From an uncultured Oscillibacter sp. (GTDB taxonomy: Bacteria; Bacillota; Clostridia; Oscillospirales; Oscillospiraceae), in NCBI GenBank assembly GCA_934574045.1, contig CAKTMK010000021.1, positions 1 through 39,679 of the forward strand: a DNA stretch of 39,679 nucleotides. The letters are read 5' to 3'. Below are positions 6,927 to 15,323 of this stretch, in pieces; positions within the stretch are counted from its first letter, which is position 1, and each line of letters opens with the position of its first letter. The notes beneath the pieces are model-generated. The model saw only the letters and a list, made by a program, of their open reading frames with translations. It was not told the origin of the DNA and ran no database searches. A program made the translations under genes and the position numbers.

Positions 6927-8562
6927 GGACGGCCACCTCCGCGTCCGGGCAGGCGGACTCAAAGATGCGCGCGGTCTTTTGTGCGTCCTCCTCGGTCACG
7001 TCCTCGCCGAAGTAGAGGGAGATGAACGAGCTTTGCCGCTCCTGCGCGTCCCGGGCCAGCTTGCTGGCCAGCGCGGCGATGGAGCCGTCCGTTCCGAAGA
7101 GCTTGCCGTCCTCCAGCGCCAGATAATCCCCGGCCTTGATGTCAAAGCCGTCGAAATCCGAATCCCGGGCAGCGTAGGTGATCTGCGCGGTGGTAACGGC
7201 GGAGATCGCGCCGGTCATGGCGTCGGTAATGGTCTGGGCGTCCTCCGCCTCAAAGTCCACGTTCATCATGGCGGTCACGCCCTGAGGGACGGTCTTGGTG
7301 GGGATGACCACCACGTTTTTCTCCGTCAGCGCGGCGCACTGCTGGGCGGCCATGATGATGTTGCCGTTGTTGGGCAGGATGAACACCGTCTCCGCAGGGA
7401 CCGCCTCCACGCCTTTGAGGATGCTCTCGGTGGAGGGGTTCATGGTCTGCCCGCCGGACACCACGGCGTCGGCGCCCAGATCCCGGAACACCGCCTCCAG
7501 CCCCGCGCCCGCGCACACAGCGAGGAAGCCGTACTTCTTCTCCGGCTCGGCAGACTTGGCGGGCTGCGTCCCGCCGGACTCCAGCTCGGCCTCCACCGCG
7601 TCCAGATCGTCCGTGCTCTGGGCCTTTTTGCCCGCAGCCAGCTCCTCGGCCTGCGTGCGCATATTCTCGATCTTCGCCAGCTCCAGCGTGCCGTACTTCT
7701 GGGCCTCGTTGAGGGCATTTCCGGGCACGTTGGTATGGACGTGGACCTTAAATGCCTCGTCGTCCTCGCCGATCACAAGACTGTCTCCGATGCTGTTGAG
7801 ATATGTCCGCAGCGGCTCCAGCGAGATGTTTTCAAAGGCCTTGCGCACGATGAACACCGTGTCGAAGGCAAAGGTGATCTCCTCGGCGGAAAGCGCGCCG
7901 AAGTCGGCCTTTTCCGGCTCGCCGCTCTCCTCGGTCTCCGGCATCGGCTCGCCCCGCAGCTCGGCCAGCATCCCCTCCAGAATGAGAAGGTAGCCCTTGC
8001 CGCCGGCGTCCACCACGCCCGCCTTTTTCAAAACGGGATTCATGTCGGTGGTCTGGGCCAGCGTCTCATAGCCCGTGCGGATCGCGCTGTCCAGCATGGC
8101 CTCCACGTCAAGGCCCTCCGCCGCCGCGTCCACGGCGCGCTTGGCCGTCAGGCGGGAGACGGTGAGCACCGTCCCCTCCGCGGGCTTCATCACCGCCTTA
8201 TAGGCGGCGGAAACGCCCTCCTGCATGGCGGCGGCCAGCGCGGCGGCATCCGCCGTCTCGTGACCCTTGAGCGCCTTGGAAAGGCCCCGGAAAAGGAGCG
8301 AGAGGATCACGCCGGAGTTGCCCCGGGCGCCCCGCAGCAGGGCGGAGGCCGTGACGGAGGCGGCGCGGTCCACGCTCTCCGGCTCGCATCTGCGCAGCTC
8401 GGTAACGGCGGCGCCGATGGTCATGGACATATTGGTGCCCGTGTCCCCGTCCGGAACGGGGAACACGTTCAGGTCGTTGATCGCCTGCTTTTGGGCCGTG
8501 ACGGAGGCGGCCCCATGCAGCACCATCCGCTTAAAGAGAGCGCCGCTGATCTGTTCGTTCAT
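6880..8562 (-). CDS. fakA: Fatty acid kinase catalytic subunit FakA (YloV, DAK domain)
   Basis: 560-residue kinase that, in the characterised FakA family, phosphorylates fatty acids held by a FakB (DegV-type) carrier so that exogenous fatty acids enter phospholipid synthesis. The N-terminal DhaL domain (about 1-200) has the Mg-ATP motif NVFPVPDGDTGTNM at 32-45 (Asp 38 and 40) and GARGNSGVILS. The middle domain (about 240-340) is followed by an acidic, Ala/Pro-rich linker, then a C-terminal DegV-like domain (about 345-560) ending GGQPVYYYIISME. GGGAGG precedes the ATG. It follows yloU by 21 bases, the usual Firmicute pair. No fakB is in the window. Its 3' end is duplicated at 6241-6320. Confidence 0.95.
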   Translation of the reverse strand: MNEQISGALFKRMVLHGAASVTAQKQAINDLNVFPVPDGDTGTNMSMTIGAAVTELRRCEPESVDRAASVTASALLRGARGNSGVILSLLFRGLSKALKGHETADAAALAAAMQEGVSAAYKAVMKPAEGTVLTVSRLTAKRAVDAAAEGLDVEAMLDSAIRTGYETLAQTTDMNPVLKKAGVVDAGGKGYLLILEGMLAELRGEPMPETEESGEPEKADFGALSAEEITFAFDTVFIVRKAFENISLEPLRTYLNSIGDSLVIGEDDEAFKVHVHTNVPGNALNEAQKYGTLELAKIENMRTQAEELAAGKKAQSTDDLDAVEAELESGGTQPAKSAEPEKKYGFLAVCAGAGLEAVFRDLGADAVVSGGQTMNPSTESILKGVEAVPAETVFILPNNGNIIMAAQQCAALTEKNVVVIPTKTVPQGVTAMMNVDFEAEDAQTITDAMTGAISAVTTAQITYAARDSDFDGFDIKAGDYLALEDGKLFGTDGSIAALASKLARDAQERQSSFISLYFGEDVTEEDAQKTARIFESACPDAEVAVLSGGQPVYYYIISME

Positions 8563-8583
8563 CTGTTTTGGACCTCCCTCGGA

Positions 8584-8934
8584 TCAAAGCGTCATGGAGT
8601 CGACGCACACATCGACGCTCCTGACCTCAATGCCGGTATTTTTCGTGACGACGTAGCGCACCTCGTTCATGATGGACCGGCACACCGCCGGGAGGTTCAC
8701 GCCGTTTTCCACGATGATATGCAGCTCGATGGAAACGGTGCTGTCATCGTTATAGGTGACGCTGACGCCCTTGCTCATGGCCTCCCGCCGAAGCAGGTGG
8801 ACAAGTCCGTCCGTCATGGAGCGGTACGCCATGCCCTTGACGCCGAAGCAGTTGGTGGCGGCCATGCCGGTGATGTTGGAAAACACGGCGCTGCTGATGG
8901 TGACGGCGCCCTGCTCGGAATTCAGTTGGATCAT
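8584..8934 (-). CDS. yloU: Asp23/Gls24 family protein (YloU)
   Basis: 116-residue Asp23/Gls24-domain protein spanning the whole length. The start (MIQLNSEQGAVTISSAVFSNITGMAA) and the VELHIIVENGVNLP-like strand are typical; here it reads VSIELHIIVENGVNL. Family members are linked to the cell envelope or membrane surface and to alkaline or envelope stress, but the biochemical role is unclear. The gene lies directly before fakA in the order conserved across Firmicutes and has an AAGGAAGG ribosome binding site. It is the first gene after the promoter at 9028-9056. Confidence 0.92.
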   Translation of the reverse strand: MIQLNSEQGAVTISSAVFSNITGMAATNCFGVKGMAYRSMTDGLVHLLRREAMSKGVSVTYNDDSTVSIELHIIVENGVNLPAVCRSIMNEVRYVVTKNTGIEVRSVDVCVDSMTL

Positions 8935-9027
8935 AAGAGCATCCTTCCTTTCTATGGACCGGTCCGCGGGCGGGTCTGCCGGCCTGCGGCTGTGCCGTGA
9001 TATGCCGTTGTACTCAGTCAGTAATTT

Positions 9028-9056
9028 ATTATATACGATTTCCTCCGGAAGTACAA
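9028..9056 (-). promoter_or_regulatory. Promoter of yloU-fakA
   Basis: On the minus strand, TTGTAC (9051-9056) and a perfect TATAAT (9028-9033) are 17 bp apart. The predicted start near 9021 leaves a leader of about 87 bases before yloU. Confidence 0.85.
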
Positions 9057-9059
9057 GCT

Positions 9060-9140
9060 AAAAAACGGCGCTCACGCCGCTTTTCCCGTCGGGACGGGCA
9101 GACGCGGAAGGGCGGGCGGCAGAAATCCTGCCGTCCGCCC
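9060..9140 (-). terminator. Two hairpins ending the large c-di-GMP gene
   Basis: Read on the minus strand, a 13-bp stem with one mismatch (arms 9110-9122 and 9128-9140) comes first. A short stem CGGCG/CGCCG (9066-9079) followed by six T comes second. The second has the classical terminator layout and lies just upstream of the yloU promoter. Confidence 0.75.
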
Positions 9141-9158
9141 TAAACGTATGCTCCGCCC

Positions 9159-12100
9159 TTACGCCCGGGGTCCTCCGGCGGGATCCTGCGGCTCGCAGGA
9201 GCCGCCGTTGAGAATGGAGAACAGGAGCTTGGCCGCAAAGGCCAGCGTCTCCTCCTGCTCCCGCCGCCAGATGCGCCGCAGGGTGCAGTCGTCAAAGCCC
9301 ACGAAGCCCAGGAAACGGTCCGCCTCCGTCACCGCGCACCAGAGAGAGGACAGCGTTCCGTTGCGCTCCATCCACTCCCGGCGCTCCGGCGGCTCCGCCG
9401 CCGGGTCCCAGAGACGGAGCATCCCCCGCTCGTCAAATTCGCCCGGAATGTGCGCGCTGCCCTGCTCCGGCCAGCCGCCCGCCAGCGGAGCCGTCTCCTC
9501 CGCGTTCCACGCAAGGCTGGCCCGGCAGCGTCCGCCGTCCAGCGCTTCATAGATGTACACGCGGCTGACATTGAGCAGCCGCCCGATTCGCTCCAGCGCC
9601 TGGGCCACAGCCTGCTCCGGGTCCGCGCCGCAGCCGCCCAGCGTGTCGCTGACGATGCGGGACAAGGCGCTGGCCATGTCCTCCCCCGGCTCAATCTCCG
9701 GGCTGGCCGGAAGCTCCGGCGGCTCCGCGTCCGCGGTCTCGTCGCTGAAGATCACATAACCGTCGCCGCCCCGGCTCTTCGCCCGGGCCAGCGCCCGGCC
9801 GCAGTCCCGCAGCAGCGCGTCGCAGCTGCGCTCGCGCCGCCAGTCCAGCGCCACGCCCACCCGGCAGGTCAGCTCTCCGGCGCTGCGCATCACCCGGCGG
9901 CAGGCTTCCAGCAGCCGTCCGGCCCGCTCGCCGGCCACCGCCGCCGAGGAGACGGAGGGCAGGAAGATCAGGAATTCGTCTCCGCCCATGCGGGCGATCA
10001 CGTCCGCCCTGCGGAAGGTCCGGCGCAGCGCCCGGGCCAGCTCCTCCAGCACCGCGTCGCCGAACAGGCTGCCGTACCGCCGGTTGAGGTGGTGGAAGCC
10101 GTCCACGTTCAGCAGCAGGACAGCCGGGATGCTGTCCTCGTCCAGCTGGCTGAGACAGTAGGCGATCTGCTTCTGGGCCGCGTCGCTCTGATACAGGCCC
10201 GTCAGCTGGTCCCGGCTGCCGCCGCCCGGCAGTTCGCCCCACGGCCAGCGGCCGTCCTCCACGTCGGAGAGCAGGCCGACCACCCGGCCCGGGCGGCCGC
10301 CGCCGCCCATCTGCACCGTCATTCTGGCCCGCTGCCAGCGGTACTGTCCGCCCGCCGTCAGCACGCGGAACTCCGTCTCCTCCCGCAGTGATCCGCCCCG
10401 GATGGCTCGCAGCGTGCGCCGGATGTTTTCCACGTCCGCGGGATAGATGTGTCCGCCGGATTCCAGCTCCCGGCCCAGCAGGGACTCCGCCGGATAGCCG
10501 AAGCGCAGCTCCCAGTTTCCGGAGAACCACAGCCGGTCCGTGGCCACATCCCATTCGAATACCACGCCGCTCTCCTGCTGCACCGCAGTGCGGTACCGCT
10601 CCAGATCCTGGCGCAGCTCCTCCTGCACCCGCTTCTGGGCGGTCACGTCCGTCAGCGCGCACTGGAAGTACTCTCCGCCGCTGCGGCGGCGCAGGACGCT
10701 GTTTTCCAGCACCCAGACCGTGCGTCCGTCCGCCGTGGAGATGCGGTATTCCAGCCGCAGGTCCCGGCCCACGGCCATCTGCCGCTGCATCTGGGAAAAC
10801 ACCCGGTCCCGGTCCGCCGGGTCCAGCAGCTCGGCGAAATGGTCGTGAAAGCGCGTTTTCATCGCGTCCGCGGAATAGCCCGTCAGCGCCGCGAACGCCC
10901 GGTTCGCGGCGGTCACGGTCATCTCCCGGTCGTTCTCCCGCAGCAGCGCCGCCGCGCCGCTGCGGGTATCCATGGGCCACCGTGCCGGCTCCGGCTGCTC
11001 CGCGCCGTCGCCGTCCATGCGTCTCCATACGATCAGCGCCCGGCAGCTCCGGGGATCGTCCTCGCCGCCAAGGCGCAGGATCGCGCAGCGATACCGCGCG
11101 TATCCGCCGCCCGCGTCCGCCACGCGGTAGCTGTCGGAAAGCTCCCGGGTCCCCTCCCGGAAAAAGCCGCCGCTGAGCACGCCAAACAGACCGGCCGCCC
11201 GCGCCCGGTCCTCGGGATGGACGCAGTGCTCGATAAACGCCCGGTCGGCCTCCTCCGGCGCGGTCTGGCCGCGGAAAACAGAAAAATTGTGATCCGCCTG
11301 ATAGAGAAGGTGGCACGTGCCCGCGTTCCAGTCCACCTCCAGCACCGTCGCGTCCAGATACCGCAGCAGCGCCAGCAGCTTGTCGCGGCTGCGGGCGGGC
11401 AGGGTCTCCCGCAGGGCGGGAGAGGGACGGCGATCCGGCGTCTCCGCCGAGGCGGCGGCGGACAGTCCGCCGTCGGCATACCGGCGGGAAAGCTCGAAAA
11501 AGGCAGGCAGCACCCGGTCAAAGCAGGCCAGCAGCTCCGGTGAAAACGAGCCGCACTCGCCCCGCCGGATCATGCCGCACGCCTCATTGAGAGGGATGGC
11601 CTTTTTATACACGCGGTCCGTGGTCAGCGCGTCGAAGCAGTCCGCTACGGAGACCACCTGCGCATAGATGGGGATGTTGTTGCCCTGAAGGCCGTCTGGA
11701 TAGCCCCGGCCGTCCCAGCGCTCGTGGTGATACCGGCAGATGTTGTAGGCGTAGCCCATATATTCCGGCTCCTGGATCTGGCCGAGGCCCATCAGGATGT
11801 CGCAGCCCCGGAGGGTGTGGGTCTTCATGATCTCGAACTCCTCCGGCGTCAGCCGTCCCGGCTTGTTGAGGATGGCGTCGGGGATGGCGATCTTGCCGAT
11901 GTCGTGGAGGGACGAGGCGCTGGAGATCAGCTCGATGGTCTGCTCGTTCATCTCATACTCCGGATGCTCCTGCGCCACCTCCTCCAGCAGAATGCGCGTG
12001 AAGCCGCGGATGCGGCGGATGTGCTGGCCGGACTCCAGGCTGCGGTGCTCGATGATGGAGGACAGGCCGTCCAGCAGCGCGGCGCTGGACTCCCGGATCT

Positions 12101-12599
12101 GGGACGCCTGCTCCTGCACCAGCTCCTCCAGATACCGCTTGTGGACGTACAGCTCCACCGCGTTTTTGATGCGCCGCTTCACGGAGCGGGACTCAAAGGG
12201 CTTGGTGATGATGTCCGTCGCGCCCAGATCCAGCGCCCGGACCTCGCTCTCCGGCGTGTGGTCCGCCGTGATGACGACGATGGGGATGCGGGAGAGGGCC
12301 TCGTCCGCCGCGGCCTCCTGCAAAACGGCGTACCCGTCCTTCACCGGCATCAGAAGGTCCAGCAGCACCGCGGCGATGCGCGCCTGCTCCCGGCGCAGCA
12401 GCGTCATGGCCTGTGCGCCGTCCTCCGCCTCCAGGATCTCATATTCGCCCTCAAACAGCGCGCGCAGAACGGTGCGGTTGATCCGCATATCGTCCACCAG
12501 CAGCAGCGTGTTGCAGCTCTGCACGCCCGTTTCCTGCGCCCCGCTCTCCCGCGCGGTGTTCTCCGGCCCCCGGAGGGGCTGCTTTCCATTTCCTGTCAT
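9159..12599 (-). CDS. REC/HD-GYP/PAS/GGDEF/GAF cyclic-di-GMP protein
   Basis: 1146-residue soluble multidomain signalling protein. The receiver domain (about 30-150) has phosphoacceptor D81 in LLDLLMP. An HD-GYP phosphodiesterase domain (about 175-365) has HD at 232-233 (HDIGKIAIPD) and GYP at 299-301 (HHERWDGRGYPDG), both intact. Two or three PAS-type modules (about 395-800) follow, the middle one with FAALTGYSADAM. The GGDEF diguanylate cyclase domain (about 800-965) has an intact GGDEF at 872-876, and a GAF-like domain closes the protein (about 985-1125). Making and degrading enzymes are thus in one chain. The start is the ATG at 12599, preceded by CGGAG; a longer reading to 12701 would run into the promoter. 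No partner kinase is adjacent. Confidence 0.93.
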   Translation of the reverse strand: MTGNGKQPLRGPENTARESGAQETGVQSCNTLLLVDDMRINRTVLRALFEGEYEILEAEDGAQAMTLLRREQARIAAVLLDLLMPVKDGYAVLQEAAADEALSRIPIVVITADHTPESEVRALDLGATDIITKPFESRSVKRRIKNAVELYVHKRYLEELVQEQASQIRESSAALLDGLSSIIEHRSLESGQHIRRIRGFTRILLEEVAQEHPEYEMNEQTIELISSASSLHDIGKIAIPDAILNKPGRLTPEEFEIMKTHTLRGCDILMGLGQIQEPEYMGYAYNICRYHHERWDGRGYPDGLQGNNIPIYAQVVSVADCFDALTTDRVYKKAIPLNEACGMIRRGECGSFSPELLACFDRVLPAFFELSRRYADGGLSAAASAETPDRRPSPALRETLPARSRDKLLALLRYLDATVLEVDWNAGTCHLLYQADHNFSVFRGQTAPEEADRAFIEHCVHPEDRARAAGLFGVLSGGFFREGTRELSDSYRVADAGGGYARYRCAILRLGGEDDPRSCRALIVWRRMDGDGAEQPEPARWPMDTRSGAAALLRENDREMTVTAANRAFAALTGYSADAMKTRFHDHFAELLDPADRDRVFSQMQRQMAVGRDLRLEYRISTADGRTVWVLENSVLRRRSGGEYFQCALTDVTAQKRVQEELRQDLERYRTAVQQESGVVFEWDVATDRLWFSGNWELRFGYPAESLLGRELESGGHIYPADVENIRRTLRAIRGGSLREETEFRVLTAGGQYRWQRARMTVQMGGGGRPGRVVGLLSDVEDGRWPWGELPGGGSRDQLTGLYQSDAAQKQIAYCLSQLDEDSIPAVLLLNVDGFHHLNRRYGSLFGDAVLEELARALRRTFRRADVIARMGGDEFLIFLPSVSSAAVAGERAGRLLEACRRVMRSAGELTCRVGVALDWRRERSCDALLRDCGRALARAKSRGGDGYVIFSDETADAEPPELPASPEIEPGEDMASALSRIVSDTLGGCGADPEQAVAQALERIGRLLNVSRVYIYEALDGGRCRASLAWNAEETAPLAGGWPEQGSAHIPGEFDERGMLRLWDPAAEPPERREWMERNGTLSSLWCAVTEADRFLGFVGFDDCTLRRIWRREQEETLAFAAKLLFSILNGGSCEPQDPAGGPRA

Positions 12600-12672
12600 G
12601 CGTTTTCTCCGATCTCTCCAGACGTTTCCGTGCAGCGGCGTTCTCTCCCCGCGCCGCCGCGGTACGATTACT

Positions 12673-12701
12673 ATTCTACTGGATGGGTCGGAAATCTGCA
12701 A
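12673..12701 (-). promoter_or_regulatory. Promoter of the large c-di-GMP gene
   Basis: TTGCAG (12696-12701) and TAGAAT (12673-12678) on the minus strand are 17 bp apart. The start near 12666 gives a leader of about 67 bases and rules out translation from upstream in-frame codons. The rest of 12702-12784 is AT-rich and shows nothing else. Confidence 0.75.
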
Positions 12702-12784
12702 GAGCTGTACCGCTTAGTCTGCGTAATATTTTCCAATTAAGCGTACAAATTTTAGAAAAATGTGTTCCTGATGGACAAAAGCCA

Positions 12785-12807
12785 CCCTCCGCGTACCACG
12801 CGGAGGG
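12785..12807 (-). terminator. Probable terminator after the sugar kinase gene
   Basis: A perfect 9-bp stem (CCCTCCGCG with CGCGGAGGG, 5-base loop) is followed on the minus strand by TGGCTTTT. It lies 63 bases past the FGGY kinase stop and would end the long trpB-to-kinase transcription unit. Confidence 0.7.
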
Positions 12808-12870
12808 CGGAGGAAGTGCCTTTTTCGGAAAGGGAAAGGTTACAAATGTAATGCCTTCTTGACGTTTGTT

Positions 12871-14367
12871 TCATTGCCACAGGTCCCGCAGGGCCGGGTG
12901 CAGACGGCAGAATTTTCCATACAGCGGCGCGTACGCCGCGGTCAGCTCCGGCCGGGGGGCATAGCGGACGCAGCGCTCCGTTCCGCCCAGCGCGGCGGTG
13001 AACTGCTCGTAGCTTTCGATCCGGCCCAGCCCCAGCAGTGCCGCGGAGGCCACGGCCATGGCCGCCAGCTGCTCCGCGTCCTGAAACACGGCGATCTCCT
13101 GCCCCAGCACGTCGGCAAGGATCTGGCACCACGCCGTCTCCCGCGCGCCGCCGCCGATCAGCGAGACGCTCCGCGGCGCGGCGTTGAGCTGCTCCAATCC
13201 CTGCCGGATGGAGAATGCAACGCCCTCCAGCGCCGCCCGGGCAAGGTCCGCGGCGGTGGTCTCCGGCGTCAGCCCGATGCAGCAGCCGCTGGCCGCCGGG
13301 TCCAGCACCGGGAACCGCTCCCCGGTGAGATACGGCAGGAACAGCACGCCGCCGCTGCCGGGACGGCTCCCGGCCAGCAGCTCGCCCAGTCGGTCAAAGT
13401 CCGCCCCGTCCCGCCCGGCAAAGCCGGCGGCCAGGCCCGCCATCCAGCCGTGCACATTCCCGGCGTTGAGAAACGGGACCACGTTGATGTACCGGTCCCG
13501 GGGCATGGCAGCCAGATTGAACACGCCCGGCTGACCGGCCAGCGGCCCGTCCGACACAGCGGCCACCCAGCCGGAGGTGCCCAGATTCACGTTGTACTGT
13601 CCCGGCGCGGCAATGCCGCTGGCCAGCGTGGTGGCTCCCGCGTCGCCCGTACCGGCAAAGACCGGCGTTCCCGGCGCATAGCCGCAGGCGGCCGCCGCTT
13701 CCGGCAGCACGCCGCCCGCCCGCTCCTGCGACGCCAGCAGCCGGGGAAACATCGCCTCCTCCGCGCCCGCGGCGTCCAGCAGCTCCCGGCTCCAGCACTT
13801 GCACCGGATATCCATGGCCCCCGCCGTGGAGCAGGCGGTCACGTCCCCGATGCACGCGCCGGTCAGCCGCGCAATCAGGTAATCCTTGGAGCTGATGAGG
13901 ATATGACGGGTGCGGGCGAACAGCTCCGGCCGCTCCTCCCGCAGCCAGGCCAGCTTGGGCAGGGGGAGCGACCCGTCGCAGCGGTTGCCGGTGATCTCCT
14001 CGAACCGCTCCGCGCCCACGGCCCGCTCCAGCCGCGCCGCCTGCTCCTGCGCCCGCCCGTCGGAATAGAGGATCGCGCGGCACACCGGCTCCAGATCCCC
14101 GTCCAGCGGGATGAGGTCCTGCATCTGGCCGCTCATGACCACCGCCTCGATCCGCTCCGGCGGAACGCCGTCCGTCAGCCGGCGGGACAGGCGGCAGAAC
14201 GCCGCCCACCAGTCCCTGGGGTCCTGCTCCCGGAAGCCGCCCTCAAAAAACGTGGGGATGTCCTCGGACACGGTCCGCACCGCCCGGCCGGACTCCTCCA
14301 TCAGCGCGGCCTTCACAGCCGTGGTCCCCGCGTCGAACGCGGCGATATAGCGCATCTCCTGCGTCAC
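12871..14367 (-). CDS. FGGY-family carbohydrate kinase (xylulokinase-like)
   Basis: 498-residue sugar kinase that should phosphorylate a sugar or sugar alcohol brought in by the adjacent importer. The N-terminal ATPase fold starts with YIAAFDAGTTAVKAALM. The sugar-binding region has MSGQMQ and YSDGRAQEQ. The catalytic base is probably D242 in GTGDAGATT, and the C-terminal lobe has LIGGGARETAWCQILAD. It is closest in form to XylB-type kinases, but the substrate is unproven and no isomerase or epimerase is nearby. The start is a GTG at 14367 with AAGGAGG 7 bases upstream, overlapping the permease stop as GTGA; the later ATG at 14355 has no spaced ribosome binding site. It is last in its transcription unit. 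Confidence 0.9.
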   Translation of the reverse strand: MTQEMRYIAAFDAGTTAVKAALMEESGRAVRTVSEDIPTFFEGGFREQDPRDWWAAFCRLSRRLTDGVPPERIEAVVMSGQMQDLIPLDGDLEPVCRAILYSDGRAQEQAARLERAVGAERFEEITGNRCDGSLPLPKLAWLREERPELFARTRHILISSKDYLIARLTGACIGDVTACSTAGAMDIRCKCWSRELLDAAGAEEAMFPRLLASQERAGGVLPEAAAACGYAPGTPVFAGTGDAGATTLASGIAAPGQYNVNLGTSGWVAAVSDGPLAGQPGVFNLAAMPRDRYINVVPFLNAGNVHGWMAGLAAGFAGRDGADFDRLGELLAGSRPGSGGVLFLPYLTGERFPVLDPAASGCCIGLTPETTAADLARAALEGVAFSIRQGLEQLNAAPRSVSLIGGGARETAWCQILADVLGQEIAVFQDAEQLAAMAVASAALLGLGRIESYEQFTAALGGTERCVRYAPRPELTAAYAPLYGKFCRLHPALRDLWQ

Positions 14368-15323
14368 TGCGCATCCTCCTTCCCCAGCCGCTGAGCCGCC
14401 ACGGCCAGAATGATGATCCCGCCGGTGAGGATGTCCTGCAAGTAAGACGGCGTCTGAAGCATGGTCAGCCCGTTGGCCAGCACGCCCAGGATCGCCGCGC
14501 CCAGCAGCGTCCCCAGCACGTTGGGAACGCCCCGGCGGGACGCGGTGCAGCCAATGAACACCGCCGCGTAGGCTTTCAGGAAGTACCCGTCGCCCGCGGT
14601 GGTGTTGGCCGAGCCGACGCGGGAGGCAATCAGCATTCCCGTGACGCAGGCCATCACCGCGCACAGGACGAAGGCCAGCACCTTGTACCGCTTCACGCGG
14701 ATGCCAGCCACGCGGGCGGCCTCCTCCCCGCCGCCGATGGCATAGAGTCGGCGGCCTGCGGCAGTGTGCCGCATGAGAAACCAGAACGCCAGCACGAACA
14801 CCGCCATCAGTACGGACAGAAGCGGGAGCTGGCCCAGCCGCGCCGTGCCCAACACGGAAAAGCTCTTTGGGATGTTCTCAAAGACCGTGGCGCCGCCGGA
14901 GAGCCGGTAGACCACGCCGGAGAGGATGGTGCTCACGCCCAGCGACGTGATGAAGGACAGCCCCCGAAACCGCGCCGCCGCAAGGCCGTTCACCACGCCC
15001 ACCGCGGCCCCCGCCAGCACCGGCAGGGTGAAGCACACCGCCATGGGCGCGCCCGCCACCGCCAGCTGCGCCGCCATCACGCCGCCCAGACTGGCCATCT
15101 CGCCCACGGACAGGTCAAATTCTCCCACGCTCATGACCATCGTCGCGCCCAGCGAGATGACCACCAGCAGGGAGATCTGGCGGGTGATGTTGATAAAGTT
15201 TTTCAGCGTGCAGAACGAGCCGGGCCGGATGGCGCTGAACGCCAGCACAATCACCACCAGAGCCGCCGCCGTGCCGTATCTCTGCACCGCGCGCCGCAGC
15301 GCGGGACTTCCCATCCGCTTCAT
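14364..15323 (-). CDS. Ribose-type sugar ABC importer, permease
   Basis: 319-residue polytopic membrane protein of the BPD_transp_2 (RbsC/XylH/AraH) family, with about eight to ten hydrophobic helices. Family landmarks are SVGEFDLSVGEMASLGGVMAA near residues 65-85, where RbsC has GGIDLSVG, and VFIGCTASRRGVPNVLGTLLGA near residue 250. It moves the sugar delivered by the binding protein and pairs with the double ATPase upstream. Its ATG overlaps the ATPase stop (ATGA) and its own stop overlaps the kinase start. Confidence 0.94.
   Translation of the reverse strand: MKRMGSPALRRAVQRYGTAAALVVIVLAFSAIRPGSFCTLKNFINITRQISLLVVISLGATMVMSVGEFDLSVGEMASLGGVMAAQLAVAGAPMAVCFTLPVLAGAAVGVVNGLAAARFRGLSFITSLGVSTILSGVVYRLSGGATVFENIPKSFSVLGTARLGQLPLLSVLMAVFVLAFWFLMRHTAAGRRLYAIGGGEEAARVAGIRVKRYKVLAFVLCAVMACVTGMLIASRVGSANTTAGDGYFLKAYAAVFIGCTASRRGVPNVLGTLLGAAILGVLANGLTMLQTPSYLQDILTGGIIILAVAAQRLGKEDAQ

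Noticed and set aside
12600..12701. Longer N-terminus for the large c-di-GMP protein
   Set aside because: It would start within the promoter's -35 box, while ATG 12599 has a proper ribosome binding site.
14368..14664. Upstream extension of the FGGY kinase frame into the permease gene
   Set aside because: GTG 14367 has AAGGAGG and gives the usual kinase N-terminus; the extension is a shadow of the permease.
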